A stretch of DNA of 51,934 nt from Candidatus Excrementavichristensenella intestinipullorum (GTDB lineage Bacteria; Bacillota; Clostridia; Christensenellales; Aristaeellaceae). Made by a program: the position numbers and the translations under genes. Below the pieces are notes generated by a model, which was given only the letters and a program-made list of their open reading frames with translations, was not told the DNA's origin and did no database searches. The stretch spans positions 1 to 51,934 of the forward strand of contig DVHZ01000130.1 of NCBI GenBank assembly GCA_018711685.1, written 5' to 3'. Shown here piece after piece: positions 16,641-25,335 of the stretch (within the stretch, counting starts at the first letter, position 1; every line of letters begins with the position of its first letter).

Positions 16641-18182
16641 GAAGAAGCCCTCCACGCCGTCCCGGTGGGCCTGCAGCTGGATAAAGCCGTCCTGCCACCG
16701 GTCCGCCAGGGCGGGGGGCAGAAAGCTGCCGTCGGGGTCCAGGCGGAAGTCCGGCCGCCGCCCCAAAAAGTCCTCAATCTGGTCCTGGTTTTCCTCCTGG
16801 AGCACGGTGCAGGTGGAGTACACCAGCCGTCCCCCCGGCCTGACCAGGGGCGCGCAGGCGTCCAGAATCTTTTTCTGGGTCTGGACCAGGCTTTCGATCC
16901 CCGCCTCGCTGACCCGGTACTTGATGTCCGGCTTGTCGATCATCACGCCCAGGCCGGAGCAGGGGGCGTCGATGAGCACCGCGTCGAAGAAATCCCGGTA
17001 TTCCTCCCGGCCCACCGTGGCGTCCCGGGCGGCCACCCGCAGGTTGTCCAGCCGCAGCCGCTTCTTGGCGGCCCGCAGCAGCTCGCACCGGTGCTCGTGC
17101 TTGTCCCAGGCCTGTACCCGGCCGGTGAGGCCCATCATCTCGCACAGCAGGGAGGACTTGCCCCCCGGCGCAGCGCAGGCGTCCAGCACCTGCCAGCCCC
17201 GTTGAGGCGCCACCGCGTAGCAGGGCAGCATACTGCCCTCCCCCTGCACGCTGAACAGCCCCTCCCGGAACCCCGGGTCCCCCGCCAGGTCCCCGCCGCC
17301 CCGTATCCGGTAGGCGTGGGGGACCAAGCCCTTTTCCCAGGTCCAGCCCCGCTGGTCCAGGTACTCTTCAAAGGCCCGGTCGTCCATCCGCAGCAAATTG
17401 GGCCGCACCGTCTGGGTGCGCTGGTCCGGCCTGTAGGCGATCATGGCCCGGGTTTCCTCCAGGCCGTACTGATTGGCCAGCCGCCGGGTGATGGCCTCGG
17501 GCAAGGAGTGCATCACCGACAGATAGCGCACCGGGTCCTGCTGGGGATCGGGATAGCGGATATCCCCCTGGTCCCGGGCCCGAATCAGGCTGCGCAGCAC
17601 GCCGTTCACCAGCGCCGCGTACTGCTCCCGGCCCAGCGCCTTGATCTGGCGCACCGCCTGGTCCACCGCCGCGTGGTCCGGCACCCGGTCCAAAAACAGC
17701 AGCTGGGCCGCCGCGATGTGCAGCACGTCCTCCACCGCCCGCTGGGGGATGTCCTCCACGAACTGCTTGAGCACCCATGCGATGCGCAGCCGGTTCTCCA
17801 GCGCCCCGTAAAAGATGATGGTGGCCAGCTTCTTGTCCTCCAGGGACAGGCCCCGGGCCGCCCGCAGGTGGGCGCTCAGCGCCAGCTGGGCGTAGGCCCC
17901 CGAATGCATCACGTCGGACAGCGCCATCAGCGCCACCTGCCGGGCGTCCGGTCCTCCTGGCCCCCGCCGGTTTCCGCCGCCCGCCCTTTCTGCCCGGCGG
18001 GCGTTCCGGGCCTGGCCCCCCGTATCCTCCCGGCGGGCGTTCCGGCTCCGGTCCTCAGAATCCCCCCGGCGGAGGGATTGAGCCTGGCTACGGCCTGCCT
18101 CCCGGAAGGTATCCCGGCCCTGGCCCTGCTTTTCGGCTTGATTCCGGGGCGAATCCCGGAACGGCTTGTCCCGCTTATCCAT
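16611..18182 (-). CDS. rsmB: 16S rRNA (cytosine-967-C5) methyltransferase
   Basis: RsmB makes m5C967 in 16S rRNA. After a disordered, Arg/Gly/Asp-rich N-terminal extension (~1-80) there is a NusB-like RNA-binding domain (~82-210). A Rossmann methyltransferase then shows the SAM loop LDACAAPGGKSS, motif IV DAPCSGLG and the catalytic STCTV. At 523 residues it is ~75 longer than the usual ~445, all from the extension. The ATG at 18182 overlaps the fmt stop by 8 bases; an internal start near residue 80 cannot be excluded, because the extension is low-complexity. Confidence 0.93.
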   Translation of the reverse strand: MDKRDKPFRDSPRNQAEKQGQGRDTFREAGRSQAQSLRRGDSEDRSRNARREDTGGQARNARRAERAGGGNRRGPGGPDARQVALMALSDVMHSGAYAQLALSAHLRAARGLSLEDKKLATIIFYGALENRLRIAWVLKQFVEDIPQRAVEDVLHIAAAQLLFLDRVPDHAAVDQAVRQIKALGREQYAALVNGVLRSLIRARDQGDIRYPDPQQDPVRYLSVMHSLPEAITRRLANQYGLEETRAMIAYRPDQRTQTVRPNLLRMDDRAFEEYLDQRGWTWEKGLVPHAYRIRGGGDLAGDPGFREGLFSVQGEGSMLPCYAVAPQRGWQVLDACAAPGGKSSLLCEMMGLTGRVQAWDKHEHRCELLRAAKKRLRLDNLRVAARDATVGREEYRDFFDAVLIDAPCSGLGVMIDKPDIKYRVSEAGIESLVQTQKKILDACAPLVRPGGRLVYSTCTVLQEENQDQIEDFLGRRPDFRLDPDGSFLPPALADRWQDGFIQLQAHRDGVEGFFIARLIREEG

Positions 18183-19110
18183 TGAGCACCATCCCCACCG
18201 GCAGGGCCTTGCCCATCAGGTAGGCCCTGGCATCCATGCGCTTGGCGTTGGGTCCTTGAATTTGGGTGAGCTTGAGGGCGCCCTGTCCGCACGCCACCGT
18301 CAGCCCCTCCTTGGGGCTGGACACCACCACCTGTCCCGGCTGGCCCGGGAATGTCTGGTCCAGGGCCTGGGCGGCCCATATTTTCAGCGTTCCCTGCTCC
18401 ATTTGGGCCCAGGCTCCGGGCCAGGGATTGAGGCCCCGCACCCAGCGCTCCAGCTCTTGGGCGCTTCGGGTGAAATCCAACCGGCCCATAGCCTTATCCA
18501 GCATGGGCTCGTAGGTGGCCAGGCCGGGATCCTGGGGGGTGCGGGGGCAATCCCCCCGCCCGATGGCCTCCAGGGTTTCCACCAGCAGCCGGGCCCCCAT
18601 CTGGGACAGGCGCTGGGTCAATTCCCCCGCGGTTTCCTGGGGTCCGATGGGGGTGCTGGCCTTGAGCAGCATGTCCCCGGTATCCAGCCCCGGGTCGGTG
18701 AACATGGTGGTGACCCCTGTCTCCTGGTCCCCCATGAGGATGGCCCACTGAATGGGCGCGGCGCCCCGGTGCCGGGGCAGCAGGGAGGCGTGGACGTTCA
18801 CCGTGCCCAGGGGCGGCACCGCCAGGTTTTCCCGGGACAGGATCTGTCCGAAGGCAGCGGTGACGCACAGCTGGGGATTCAGCGCCTTCAGCGCCTCCAG
18901 GCCCTGGGGGCTGCGGATGCGCTCCACCTGGTATACCGGGATGCCCAACTGCTCCGCCCGCAGCTTCACCGGACAGCAAACCAGCCGGTTGCCCCGGCCC
19001 GCCGGCCGGTCGGGCTGGCAGAATACCCCCGCCACCTGATGCCCCGCCTGGACCAGCGCCTCCAGGGATGGCACGGCGAACTGGGGCGTGCCCATGAACA
19101 CCACCCGCAT
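18175..19110 (-). CDS. fmt: Methionyl-tRNA formyltransferase
   Basis: This enzyme formylates initiator Met-tRNA using 10-formyl-tetrahydrofolate. The 311 residues have the formyltransferase fold with the active-site block NVHASLLPRHRGAAPIQWAI and the folate-site Asp in TGVTTMFTDPGLDTGD. A C-terminal OB-like domain begins at ~205. The start follows the def stop directly (TAA then ATG). It works with def at the two ends of the N-formyl cycle. Confidence 0.97.
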   Translation of the reverse strand: MRVVFMGTPQFAVPSLEALVQAGHQVAGVFCQPDRPAGRGNRLVCCPVKLRAEQLGIPVYQVERIRSPQGLEALKALNPQLCVTAAFGQILSRENLAVPPLGTVNVHASLLPRHRGAAPIQWAILMGDQETGVTTMFTDPGLDTGDMLLKASTPIGPQETAGELTQRLSQMGARLLVETLEAIGRGDCPRTPQDPGLATYEPMLDKAMGRLDFTRSAQELERWVRGLNPWPGAWAQMEQGTLKIWAAQALDQTFPGQPGQVVVSSPKEGLTVACGQGALKLTQIQGPNAKRMDARAYLMGKALPVGMVLNG

Positions 19111-19602
19111 TTATTCCTCGTCCTCCCCCCGCTTGGGCGCTTCCTCGGTCTTGCCGGTCACGTCCTCGATCATCTTGTCCACGTACAGGATGCCGTCCAA
19201 ATGGTCCAATTCGTGGCACACCGCCACCGCCAGAAAGCCCTCCGCGTCCAGCTCGAAGGTCCTGCCGTCCCGGCCCTGGGCCCGCACCTTCACCTTCATG
19301 GGCCGCTCCACGGTACACCGGCGGCCGGGGATGCTCAGGCATCCCTCCGGCCCCACCTGGCTGCCCTCCTGGCTGATGATCTGGGGATTGATGAGCTCGA
19401 TGAGCCCCTCCCCCACGTCGATGGTCACCACCCGGCGCAAAATGCCCACCTGGGGCGCGGCCAGTCCGGCCCCGTCGGCGGCGTACATGGTCTGGGCCAT
19501 GTCGTCCAGCAACGTCTTGATTCGCTTATCGATGGTTTCCACGGGCTTGGCGTGCTTGCGCAGCACCTCGTCCCCGATGGTAAAAATGGTTCTGACCGCC
19601 AT
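19111..19602 (-). CDS. def: Peptide deformylase
   Basis: This metallohydrolase removes the formyl group from nascent proteins. The three signature motifs are GAGLAAPQ (44-51, with Ala in place of the usual Val), EGCLS (86-90) and HELDH (130-134), giving metal ligands Cys88, His130 and His134. I chose the ATG at 19602 (163 residues), with GGGGGAG just upstream, because the longer open frame continues into priA. The last ~20 residues are acidic and charged. The 59-base gap to priA contains nothing notable. Confidence 0.96.
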   Translation of the reverse strand: MAVRTIFTIGDEVLRKHAKPVETIDKRIKTLLDDMAQTMYAADGAGLAAPQVGILRRVVTIDVGEGLIELINPQIISQEGSQVGPEGCLSIPGRRCTVERPMKVKVRAQGRDGRTFELDAEGFLAVAVCHELDHLDGILYVDKMIEDVTGKTEEAPKRGEDEE

Positions 19603-19661
19603 TGCGCTCCCCCTCAAAATACGATCTTTGAAATCTTTAAGCTCAGCATCCTCGCCATTCT

Positions 19662-21914
19662 CTAAAACATGTTGGCCGGATTGACTTCCAGCTCTACCCG
19701 CGCTTCCCTTTCCTCCTGCTCCCGGCACAGCCGGTCCATCTCCTCCAGGATTTCCTCCGCCTCCGCCTTGGCGTACAGCTTGATGAACACCTGCCACCTG
19801 GATTCCCCCCGCAGCCGGCCGATGGGCGCTTCCAGCGCCCGCATCTGCACCGTGAGCCGCCTGCGCTCAGGCCGCTGATCCAAAAAGCGCCCCAGGGCCT
19901 CCTCCAACACCATGGCCAGGCTCCGGGCCTGTCCCGCCTCCTTGGCGGTGACCAGCAGCCGGGCCATCAGGGTAAAGGGCGGGTACAGCCCCCGCCGCCG
20001 CACCTTGACCTCCTCCTGGTAGAAGGCCCGGTAGTCCTGCCGGGCGGCCAGGCGCACGGCGTAATGCTGGGGCTCGTAGGTCTGGATCACCACCCGGCCC
20101 GGATACTGGGCCCGGCCCGCCCGGCCCGCCACCTGGGTAATCAGCTGAAAGGTGCGCTCCGGGGCCCGGTAGTCTGGCAGGTTCAAGGTCATGTCCGCCG
20201 CCACCACCCCCACCAGGGTCACCTTGGGAAAATCCAGCCCCTTGGCGATCATCTGAGTGCCGATGAGCACATCGGTCTCCCCCCGGCCAAAGGCGGAGAG
20301 GATGCGCTGGTGGGCGTCCTTGCCCCGGGTGGTGTCCACGTCCATCCGGGCTACCCGGGCTTGGGGCAGCAGCTTTTTCACCGCCTCCTCCACCCGCTGG
20401 GTGCCCGCCCCAAAGTACTTGATGAAGATGCTGCCGCACTGGGGACACTTATCCGGCGGCCGCCGGGTCTGGCCGCAGTAGTGGCACTTCAGCACTCCTT
20501 CGGCCTGGTGGTAGGTCATGGACACGTCGCAGTTGCCGCATTTTTCCACATACCCGCAGGACCGGCAGCTGACAAAGGTGGAGTAGCCCCGCCGGTTGAT
20601 CAGCAGCATGGCCTGCTGCCCCCGCTCCAGGCATTGCTTGAGCCCATCCCGCAGGGGCGCACTGAACATGGAGTGGTTGCCCCGCTCCAGCTCCCGGCAC
20701 ATGTCCACCACCTCCACCTGAGGCAGAGGCCGCTGAAACACCCGCTGGGTAAGCTCCAGCAGCTCCAGCTTGTTCTGGGGGCGCACCTTGGGCATGGTGC
20801 GCATGAAGGTGGCGATGGAGGGGGTGGCGCTGCCCAGCACCAGGGCGGCCCCCTCCTGGCGGCAGCGGAACTGGGCCACCTCCCGGGCATCGTACCGGGG
20901 CCGCTTGTCCGACTGGTAGGTATGCTCGTGCTCCTCGTCCACCACGATAAGGCCCAGGTCCTCCACCGGGGCGAACACCGCCGAGCGGGCGCCCACCACC
21001 ACCCGGGCCTGGCCCCGGCGGATGCGCCGCCACTCGTCGAACCGCTCCCCCGGCGACAGCTGGGAATGGAGCACCGCCGCCCCCTGGCCGAACCGGGCCC
21101 GGAACCAATCCACCATTTGGGGGGTGAGGGCGATTTCGGGCACCAGCACGATGGCCCCCTTGCCCGCCTTCAGCGCCAGGCGGATCAGGCGGATGTAGAC
21201 CTCGGTCTTTCCGCTGCCAGTGACCCCCATCAGCAGAAAGCTACCGCCCCCCTGGGCCATGGCCCGGGCCACCTGGTCCGCCGCCGCCTGCTGCTGGGGG
21301 GTGAGCTTGGGATCGCTGGAGGCCCGGGTCACCGGCCCCTTAAAGGGGCTGCGCAGGGATTCCTGGCTGTTCACCCGCACCAGGCCCTTCTTTTCCAGCG
21401 CCCGCAGCACCGCTCCCGCGCCTGGCACATCGCCCTCCAGCACCGGCACGGGCAGGGGCCCCTGCATCAGCGCCTGGAGCACCTTTACCTGCCGGGGGAA
21501 CCGGGCCCGCTGGGCCAGGGCTGCCTGGGCCGCCTGCCGGTCCACCGCCAGGGCGGCGATGCGCACCTGCTTCACCCCAACCCTTCCCCCCCGCAGTTGG
21601 GCGGGGATCATCAGCCGCAGGGCGGCGGACAGGGTACACAGGTACCTTTCGCTCATCCACCGGGCCAATTCCAGCATCTGGGGCAGCAGCAGGGGATAAT
21701 CCTCCAGGGGCGCGGATAGGGGCCGCACCCGGGCCGGGTCCATGGCGCAGGCGTCGCTTAGCTCCACCACAAAGCCCTCCACCTGGCGCTTGCCAAAGGG
21801 GGCCCGCACCCGCTGGCCCACCGCCACCTCCATGCCCTGGGGCACCCGGTAGGTGTACACCCGGTCGGTCTGCTCCAGGTCCAGGTCCACGATCACCCCG
21901 GCGTACAAGCTCAT
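19662..21914 (-). CDS. priA: Primosomal protein N' (replication restart helicase)
   Basis: PriA reloads the replisome at stalled forks. From the ATG at 21914 (750 residues) the order is an N-terminal DNA 3'-end-binding domain, a winged-helix linker and a SF2 helicase: Walker [14 protein letters not shown] in [14 protein letters not shown] zinc-binding insertion has eight Cys in four CxxC-like pairs (CRSC, CGNC, CHYC, CPQC), and motifs V and VI are at LIGTQM and QVAGRAGR. Its start overlaps the coaBC stop (ATGA). The frame remains open upstream through coaBC, but that is a GC-driven artefact. Confidence 0.96.
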   Translation of the reverse strand: MSLYAGVIVDLDLEQTDRVYTYRVPQGMEVAVGQRVRAPFGKRQVEGFVVELSDACAMDPARVRPLSAPLEDYPLLLPQMLELARWMSERYLCTLSAALRLMIPAQLRGGRVGVKQVRIAALAVDRQAAQAALAQRARFPRQVKVLQALMQGPLPVPVLEGDVPGAGAVLRALEKKGLVRVNSQESLRSPFKGPVTRASSDPKLTPQQQAAADQVARAMAQGGGSFLLMGVTGSGKTEVYIRLIRLALKAGKGAIVLVPEIALTPQMVDWFRARFGQGAAVLHSQLSPGERFDEWRRIRRGQARVVVGARSAVFAPVEDLGLIVVDEEHEHTYQSDKRPRYDAREVAQFRCRQEGAALVLGSATPSIATFMRTMPKVRPQNKLELLELTQRVFQRPLPQVEVVDMCRELERGNHSMFSAPLRDGLKQCLERGQQAMLLINRRGYSTFVSCRSCGYVEKCGNCDVSMTYHQAEGVLKCHYCGQTRRPPDKCPQCGSIFIKYFGAGTQRVEEAVKKLLPQARVARMDVDTTRGKDAHQRILSAFGRGETDVLIGTQMIAKGLDFPKVTLVGVVAADMTLNLPDYRAPERTFQLITQVAGRAGRAQYPGRVVIQTYEPQHYAVRLAARQDYRAFYQEEVKVRRRGLYPPFTLMARLLVTAKEAGQARSLAMVLEEALGRFLDQRPERRRLTVQMRALEAPIGRLRGESRWQVFIKLYAKAEAEEILEEMDRLCREQEEREARVELEVNPANMF

Positions 21915-23113
21915 CGCCCTTCCCACAGGGCCAACACCCTGTCCCATATGGCGTGGGCCACCTGCTCCTTGCTCATCAGGGGCAGCCGGGTCTCCCCCTC
22001 CCGGCTCACCAGGGTCACCTGATTGGTGTCCACGGCGAACCCGGCCCCCGGCTGGGTCACGTCGTTGGCCACCACGAAGTCCGCGTTCTTGGACAGCAGC
22101 TTTTTGTGGGCGTTGGCGGTCAGGTCCCCGGTCTCCGCCGCAAAGGCCACCAGCACCTGCCCCGGCCGCTTCTGCTGCCCCAACGCCCTGGCGATGTCCG
22201 GGGTGGGCGTCAGGCGCAGCGCCATGTCCTCCCCGGTCTTCTTGATCTTGTCCTGGCTGTAGCGCTCCGGGGTAAAGTCCGCCGGGGCCGCCGCCTGGAC
22301 CACCGCGTCGCAGTCCTGAGCCAGGGCGGTCACCTGGCCGTACAGCTGCTGGGTGCTGGTGATGGACACCAAGCGCGCCCCCTGGGGCGCGGGAATGGAC
22401 ACCGGCCCGGACACCAGCGTCACCTGGGCGCCCCGGTCCAGGGCTGCCTGGGCGATGGCGTAGCCCATCCGCCCGGTGGAGCGGTTGGATAAAAAGCGCA
22501 CCGGGTCGATCATCTCCCGGGTGGGCCCGGCGGTGACCAATACCCGCCTGCCCGCCAGGTCCTTCTCCCGGCACAGCAGCTGCTTTATCCTTTCCAGGAT
22601 GGCCTGGGGCTCCTCCATGCGGCCCACATCCTCGTCCCCGCAGGCCAAATGCCCCCTGGCGGGGCCCGCCACCTCCACCCCCCGCTGCCGCAAGATGTCC
22701 AGGTTGCGCTGGGTGGCCGGATGCCGCCACATAGCCGCGTTCATGGCCGGGGCCACCAGCACCGGCGCGGCGGCGGCCAGGTAGGTGGTGGACAGCAGGT
22801 CGTCGGCGATGCCGGCGGCCATCTTGGCCAGGATATTGGCCGTGGCGGGGGCCACCGCCAGCAGATGGGCGGACTTGGCCAGGGAAATGTGGCCGATCTC
22901 ATAGGCCTGGTGGAACAGCTGGGTGTACACCGGCCCGCCGGACAAGCTCTCAAAGGTGGCGGGGGACACGAACTGGCAGGCGTGCCCGGTCATCACCACC
23001 CGCACCTGGGCCCCTTCCTTGACCAGCTTGCTGGTTAAATCCGCGGCCTTATAGGCCGCCACGCCGCCGGTGACCCCCAGCACCACCGTGCGGCCCTCCA
23101 GGCTGCGCCCCAT
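21911..23113 (-). CDS. coaBC: Bifunctional phosphopantothenoylcysteine decarboxylase/phosphopantothenate-cysteine ligase
   Basis: This fused enzyme makes 4'-phosphopantetheine for coenzyme A. The N-terminal flavodoxin-like CoaC (~1-185) has the GHISLAK His, PAMNAAMW and the substrate-flap Cys in LACGDEDVGRM. The C-terminal CoaB has TAGPTREMIDPVRFLSNRSTG and the conserved KIKK of the CTP-dependent type. The 400 residues are the normal length. It begins directly at the rpoZ stop. Confidence 0.97.
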   Translation of the reverse strand: MGRSLEGRTVVLGVTGGVAAYKAADLTSKLVKEGAQVRVVMTGHACQFVSPATFESLSGGPVYTQLFHQAYEIGHISLAKSAHLLAVAPATANILAKMAAGIADDLLSTTYLAAAAPVLVAPAMNAAMWRHPATQRNLDILRQRGVEVAGPARGHLACGDEDVGRMEEPQAILERIKQLLCREKDLAGRRVLVTAGPTREMIDPVRFLSNRSTGRMGYAIAQAALDRGAQVTLVSGPVSIPAPQGARLVSITSTQQLYGQVTALAQDCDAVVQAAAPADFTPERYSQDKIKKTGEDMALRLTPTPDIARALGQQKRPGQVLVAFAAETGDLTANAHKKLLSKNADFVVANDVTQPGAGFAVDTNQVTLVSREGETRLPLMSKEQVAHAIWDRVLALWEGR

Positions 23114-23320
23114 TTATACCTCTTCTTCCTCTCGGGTGTAGGTGAGCAGGCCCCGGTTGATCTCGTCGATGGCCACCGCCAAGGGCTTGACTTCTTTGGT
23201 GTCGATGAGCGGCTCCGAGCCGCCAATGATCTCCCTGGCCCGCTTAGACGCCTCCACCGCCAGGGTATACCGGCAGTCCACCTTACTCAACAGTTCCTCA
23301 ATGGGGGGTTGGGTCATCAT
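23114..23320 (-). CDS. rpoZ: RNA polymerase omega subunit
   Basis: Omega assists RNA polymerase assembly. The 68 residues show the hallmark CRYTLAVEASKRARE (~16-30) and the KPLAVAIDEINRG block (~44-56), with an acidic tail ending EEEEV. GGAGG lies 9 bases before the ATG. It sits between gmk and coaBC, the standard Bacillota arrangement. Confidence 0.96.
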   Translation of the reverse strand: MMTQPPIEELLSKVDCRYTLAVEASKRAREIIGGSEPLIDTKEVKPLAVAIDEINRGLLTYTREEEEV

Positions 23321-23326
23321 ACAGCG

Positions 23327-24016
23327 TTACCTCCTAACTTCCAGTTCAAAATCCATCCGGCTCTTTTGATAGTAGTCCCGCAGCAGCGCCAAGGAGCGCT
23401 GGGGATCGGCAAACTCCTGGACGAGCCTATCCAGAGTCTCCCGCTCCCGGGGCAGCACGGTCAGGTCCCCGTCGAAAATCTGGGCCAGCCGGGCGGTGGC
23501 GTGGGCCACCTGGTCGTTCACCACCAGGCAGGTATATCCCTTGGCCGCCTCCAGCTCGCTGGGTACTTTGCCGATGCGCTTTTCCAGCCGCTCCAGGTCC
23601 TCGGTGCCCCGGTCCACCAGCCGCTGAATCAGGGCCATCCGGTCCGGAGGCAGGATGAACACGCTCACCGTCTGGGGATACCGCTTAATTACCTGTTGGG
23701 CTCCGTTGTTCTCAATTTCCAGCAGTACGCTTTCGCCCTGCTCCAGCTTTTCCAGTACCACGCCCCGGGGCGTACCGTACCAATAACCTCCGTTGATCTG
23801 GGCACACTCCAGGAAATCCCCCTCCGCCCGACGGCGCAGGAATTCCTCCTGGGTGATGAAATAATAGTGCACCCCGTCCACCTCGCCGGGGCGGGGCTGG
23901 CGGGTAGCGCAGGATACGGAAAGCTGAATCTGGGGACGCAGGGCCAGCAGCGCCTTGCACAAGGTGCCCTTCCCCGTCCCCGACGGGCCGGAAACCACGT
24001 ACAGCTTACCCTTCAT
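23327..24016 (-). CDS. gmk: Guanylate kinase
   Basis: Guanylate kinase phosphorylates GMP to GDP. The P-loop GPSGTGKGT (10-18), the GMP-binding SVSCATRQPRPGEVDGVHYYF region (33-53) and the lid RL...RG are visible. The C-terminus runs ~20 residues beyond the usual ~207. AAAGGAG precedes the ATG. The preceding 145 bases toward yicC are GC-rich palindromic sequence without a gene; remA, normally found here, is absent. Confidence 0.96.
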   Translation of the reverse strand: MKGKLYVVSGPSGTGKGTLCKALLALRPQIQLSVSCATRQPRPGEVDGVHYYFITQEEFLRRRAEGDFLECAQINGGYWYGTPRGVVLEKLEQGESVLLEIENNGAQQVIKRYPQTVSVFILPPDRMALIQRLVDRGTEDLERLEKRIGKVPSELEAAKGYTCLVVNDQVAHATARLAQIFDGDLTVLPRERETLDRLVQEFADPQRSLALLRDYYQKSRMDFELEVRR

Positions 24017-24161
24017 GACATCGCTCCTTTGTAGGGCGCGTTCCCCGCGCCCCCATACCCGGACGGCGCGGACGCCCGGTTCTTCCCAGGGCCTTCCCCC
24101 CCCGGCCTTGCCGCCGGGGAAGGGGCCGCCCTCCCGTCGCCGGGGCGGCGGCGCGCCCCCG

Positions 24162-25049
24162 TCATTCCACGTTTTGAACCTGCTCCCGCAGCTTCTCGAT
24201 CTGGGCCTTGGCCGCCACCACCGCCTGGGTGATGGGGATATCCTGGGATTTGGAGGATATGGTGTTTACCTCCCGGTTCAGCTCCTGGACGATAAAGTCC
24301 AGCTTGCGCCCCACCGGTTGTCCGCTGTCCATGGCCTCCCGCATCTGGGCGATGTGGCTGTCCAGCCGCACCAGTTCCTCGGATATGGCGCTGCGGTCGG
24401 CCATCAGGGCCACCTCCTGGAGCAAGCGCGCCTCCTCCACCGGGGTGGACAAGAGCTCCTCCATGCGCTCCTTCAGCCGGACCTGATACTGGGCCACCGT
24501 CTGAGGATACCGGGCCCGAATCGCCTCCACCAGGCCCCTCAGCCCCTCCAGCTGCCCCAGCATGTCGGCCTTCAGGGCTTCCCCCTCCCGCCGCCGCATC
24601 TGGCACAGCATGTCCAGCGCCTGGTCCAGCCCCTGGTCCATCAGCGCAGCCAGGGCCTCCTGGTCCTCCTCCGCCTCGGTGACTACCAGCACGTCGGGCA
24701 GCTTGGCCAGCTTCATCAGCGAGCGGTCGTCCGCCAGCGCCTCCCCCTCCTGGCCCTGCTCCCCGGCCAATTGGGCCAGGGCGCGCCGGTAGGCCAGGAA
24801 TAGCCCCCGGTCCACCTGCACCGTGCGGGCGTCCTCCCGCAGGTTGCGGTAGGTGGCGAACACGTCCACATGGCCCCGGGCCACCCGCGTCCCGATCCTG
24901 CGGCGCATCTCGTCCTCCAGGAACCCCAGCGAGCGGGGAATCCTGGGCGCAATGTCCAAAAAACGATGGTTTACACTCTTGAGCTCTAAGGTCAGCTGGC
25001 GGCCCTCCCGCTCCACTGCGGCCCGGCCGTATCCGGTCATACTGTACAT
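24162..25049 (-). CDS. yicC: YicC-family endoribonuclease-like protein
   Basis: YicC proteins are a widely conserved family for which E. coli YicC has RNase activity on some small RNAs; the role in Bacillota is not settled. The 295 residues have the N-terminal signature MYSMTGYGRAAVEREGR and ELKSVNHRFLD. The C-terminal DUF1732 ends with the conserved QELNREVNTISSKS and the LREQVQNVE terminus. The ATG at 25049 has GGAGG 6 bases upstream; the open frame extends 16 codons further without support. It is the first gene of the long operon, under the promoter at 25222-25248. Confidence 0.93.
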   Translation of the reverse strand: MYSMTGYGRAAVEREGRQLTLELKSVNHRFLDIAPRIPRSLGFLEDEMRRRIGTRVARGHVDVFATYRNLREDARTVQVDRGLFLAYRRALAQLAGEQGQEGEALADDRSLMKLAKLPDVLVVTEAEEDQEALAALMDQGLDQALDMLCQMRRREGEALKADMLGQLEGLRGLVEAIRARYPQTVAQYQVRLKERMEELLSTPVEEARLLQEVALMADRSAISEELVRLDSHIAQMREAMDSGQPVGRKLDFIVQELNREVNTISSKSQDIPITQAVVAAKAQIEKLREQVQNVE

Positions 25050-25221
25050 GGCGTTCCTCCCCGGGCCCTTTCGGCCCGCCTGGGCCCCTTCCGGCATGGG
25101 ACCGCGCCGTCCTCCGGCCTTTCCCTTCCGCCCGGGCCCCGGTTTTCCACAGCCCCGGCATGGCCCGGAACCGGCCCAGGACCCAGGGCCAATCCGCCGC
25201 GGAAGGGTTCATATCCAAAAT

Positions 25222-25248
25222 ATTATACCATATCCTGGGGGATTTCAA
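25222..25248 (-). promoter_or_regulatory. Extended -10 promoter of the yicC-gmk-...-rpe operon
   Basis: The minus strand has TGGTATAAT (25222-25230) preceded by TTGAAA (25243-25248) at a short 15-base spacing; the TG extension may compensate. It is the only convincing promoter upstream of the fourteen-gene minus-strand string. No terminator separates it from ligA. Confidence 0.6.
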
Positions 25249-25335
25249 CGTTAACTTTCAAGGCTAAATTGCTGTGCCAATTCTTTGGCCCGGAACCGGC
25301 GCCGCTCCCCCTCCGGCGGCCCGGCCCTGACCGGT

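Noticed and set aside
21915-22730. N-terminal extension of priA through coaBC
   Set aside because: It overlaps coaBC out of frame and has Gly/Arg-rich shadow composition. PriA similarity begins at the ATG at 21914.
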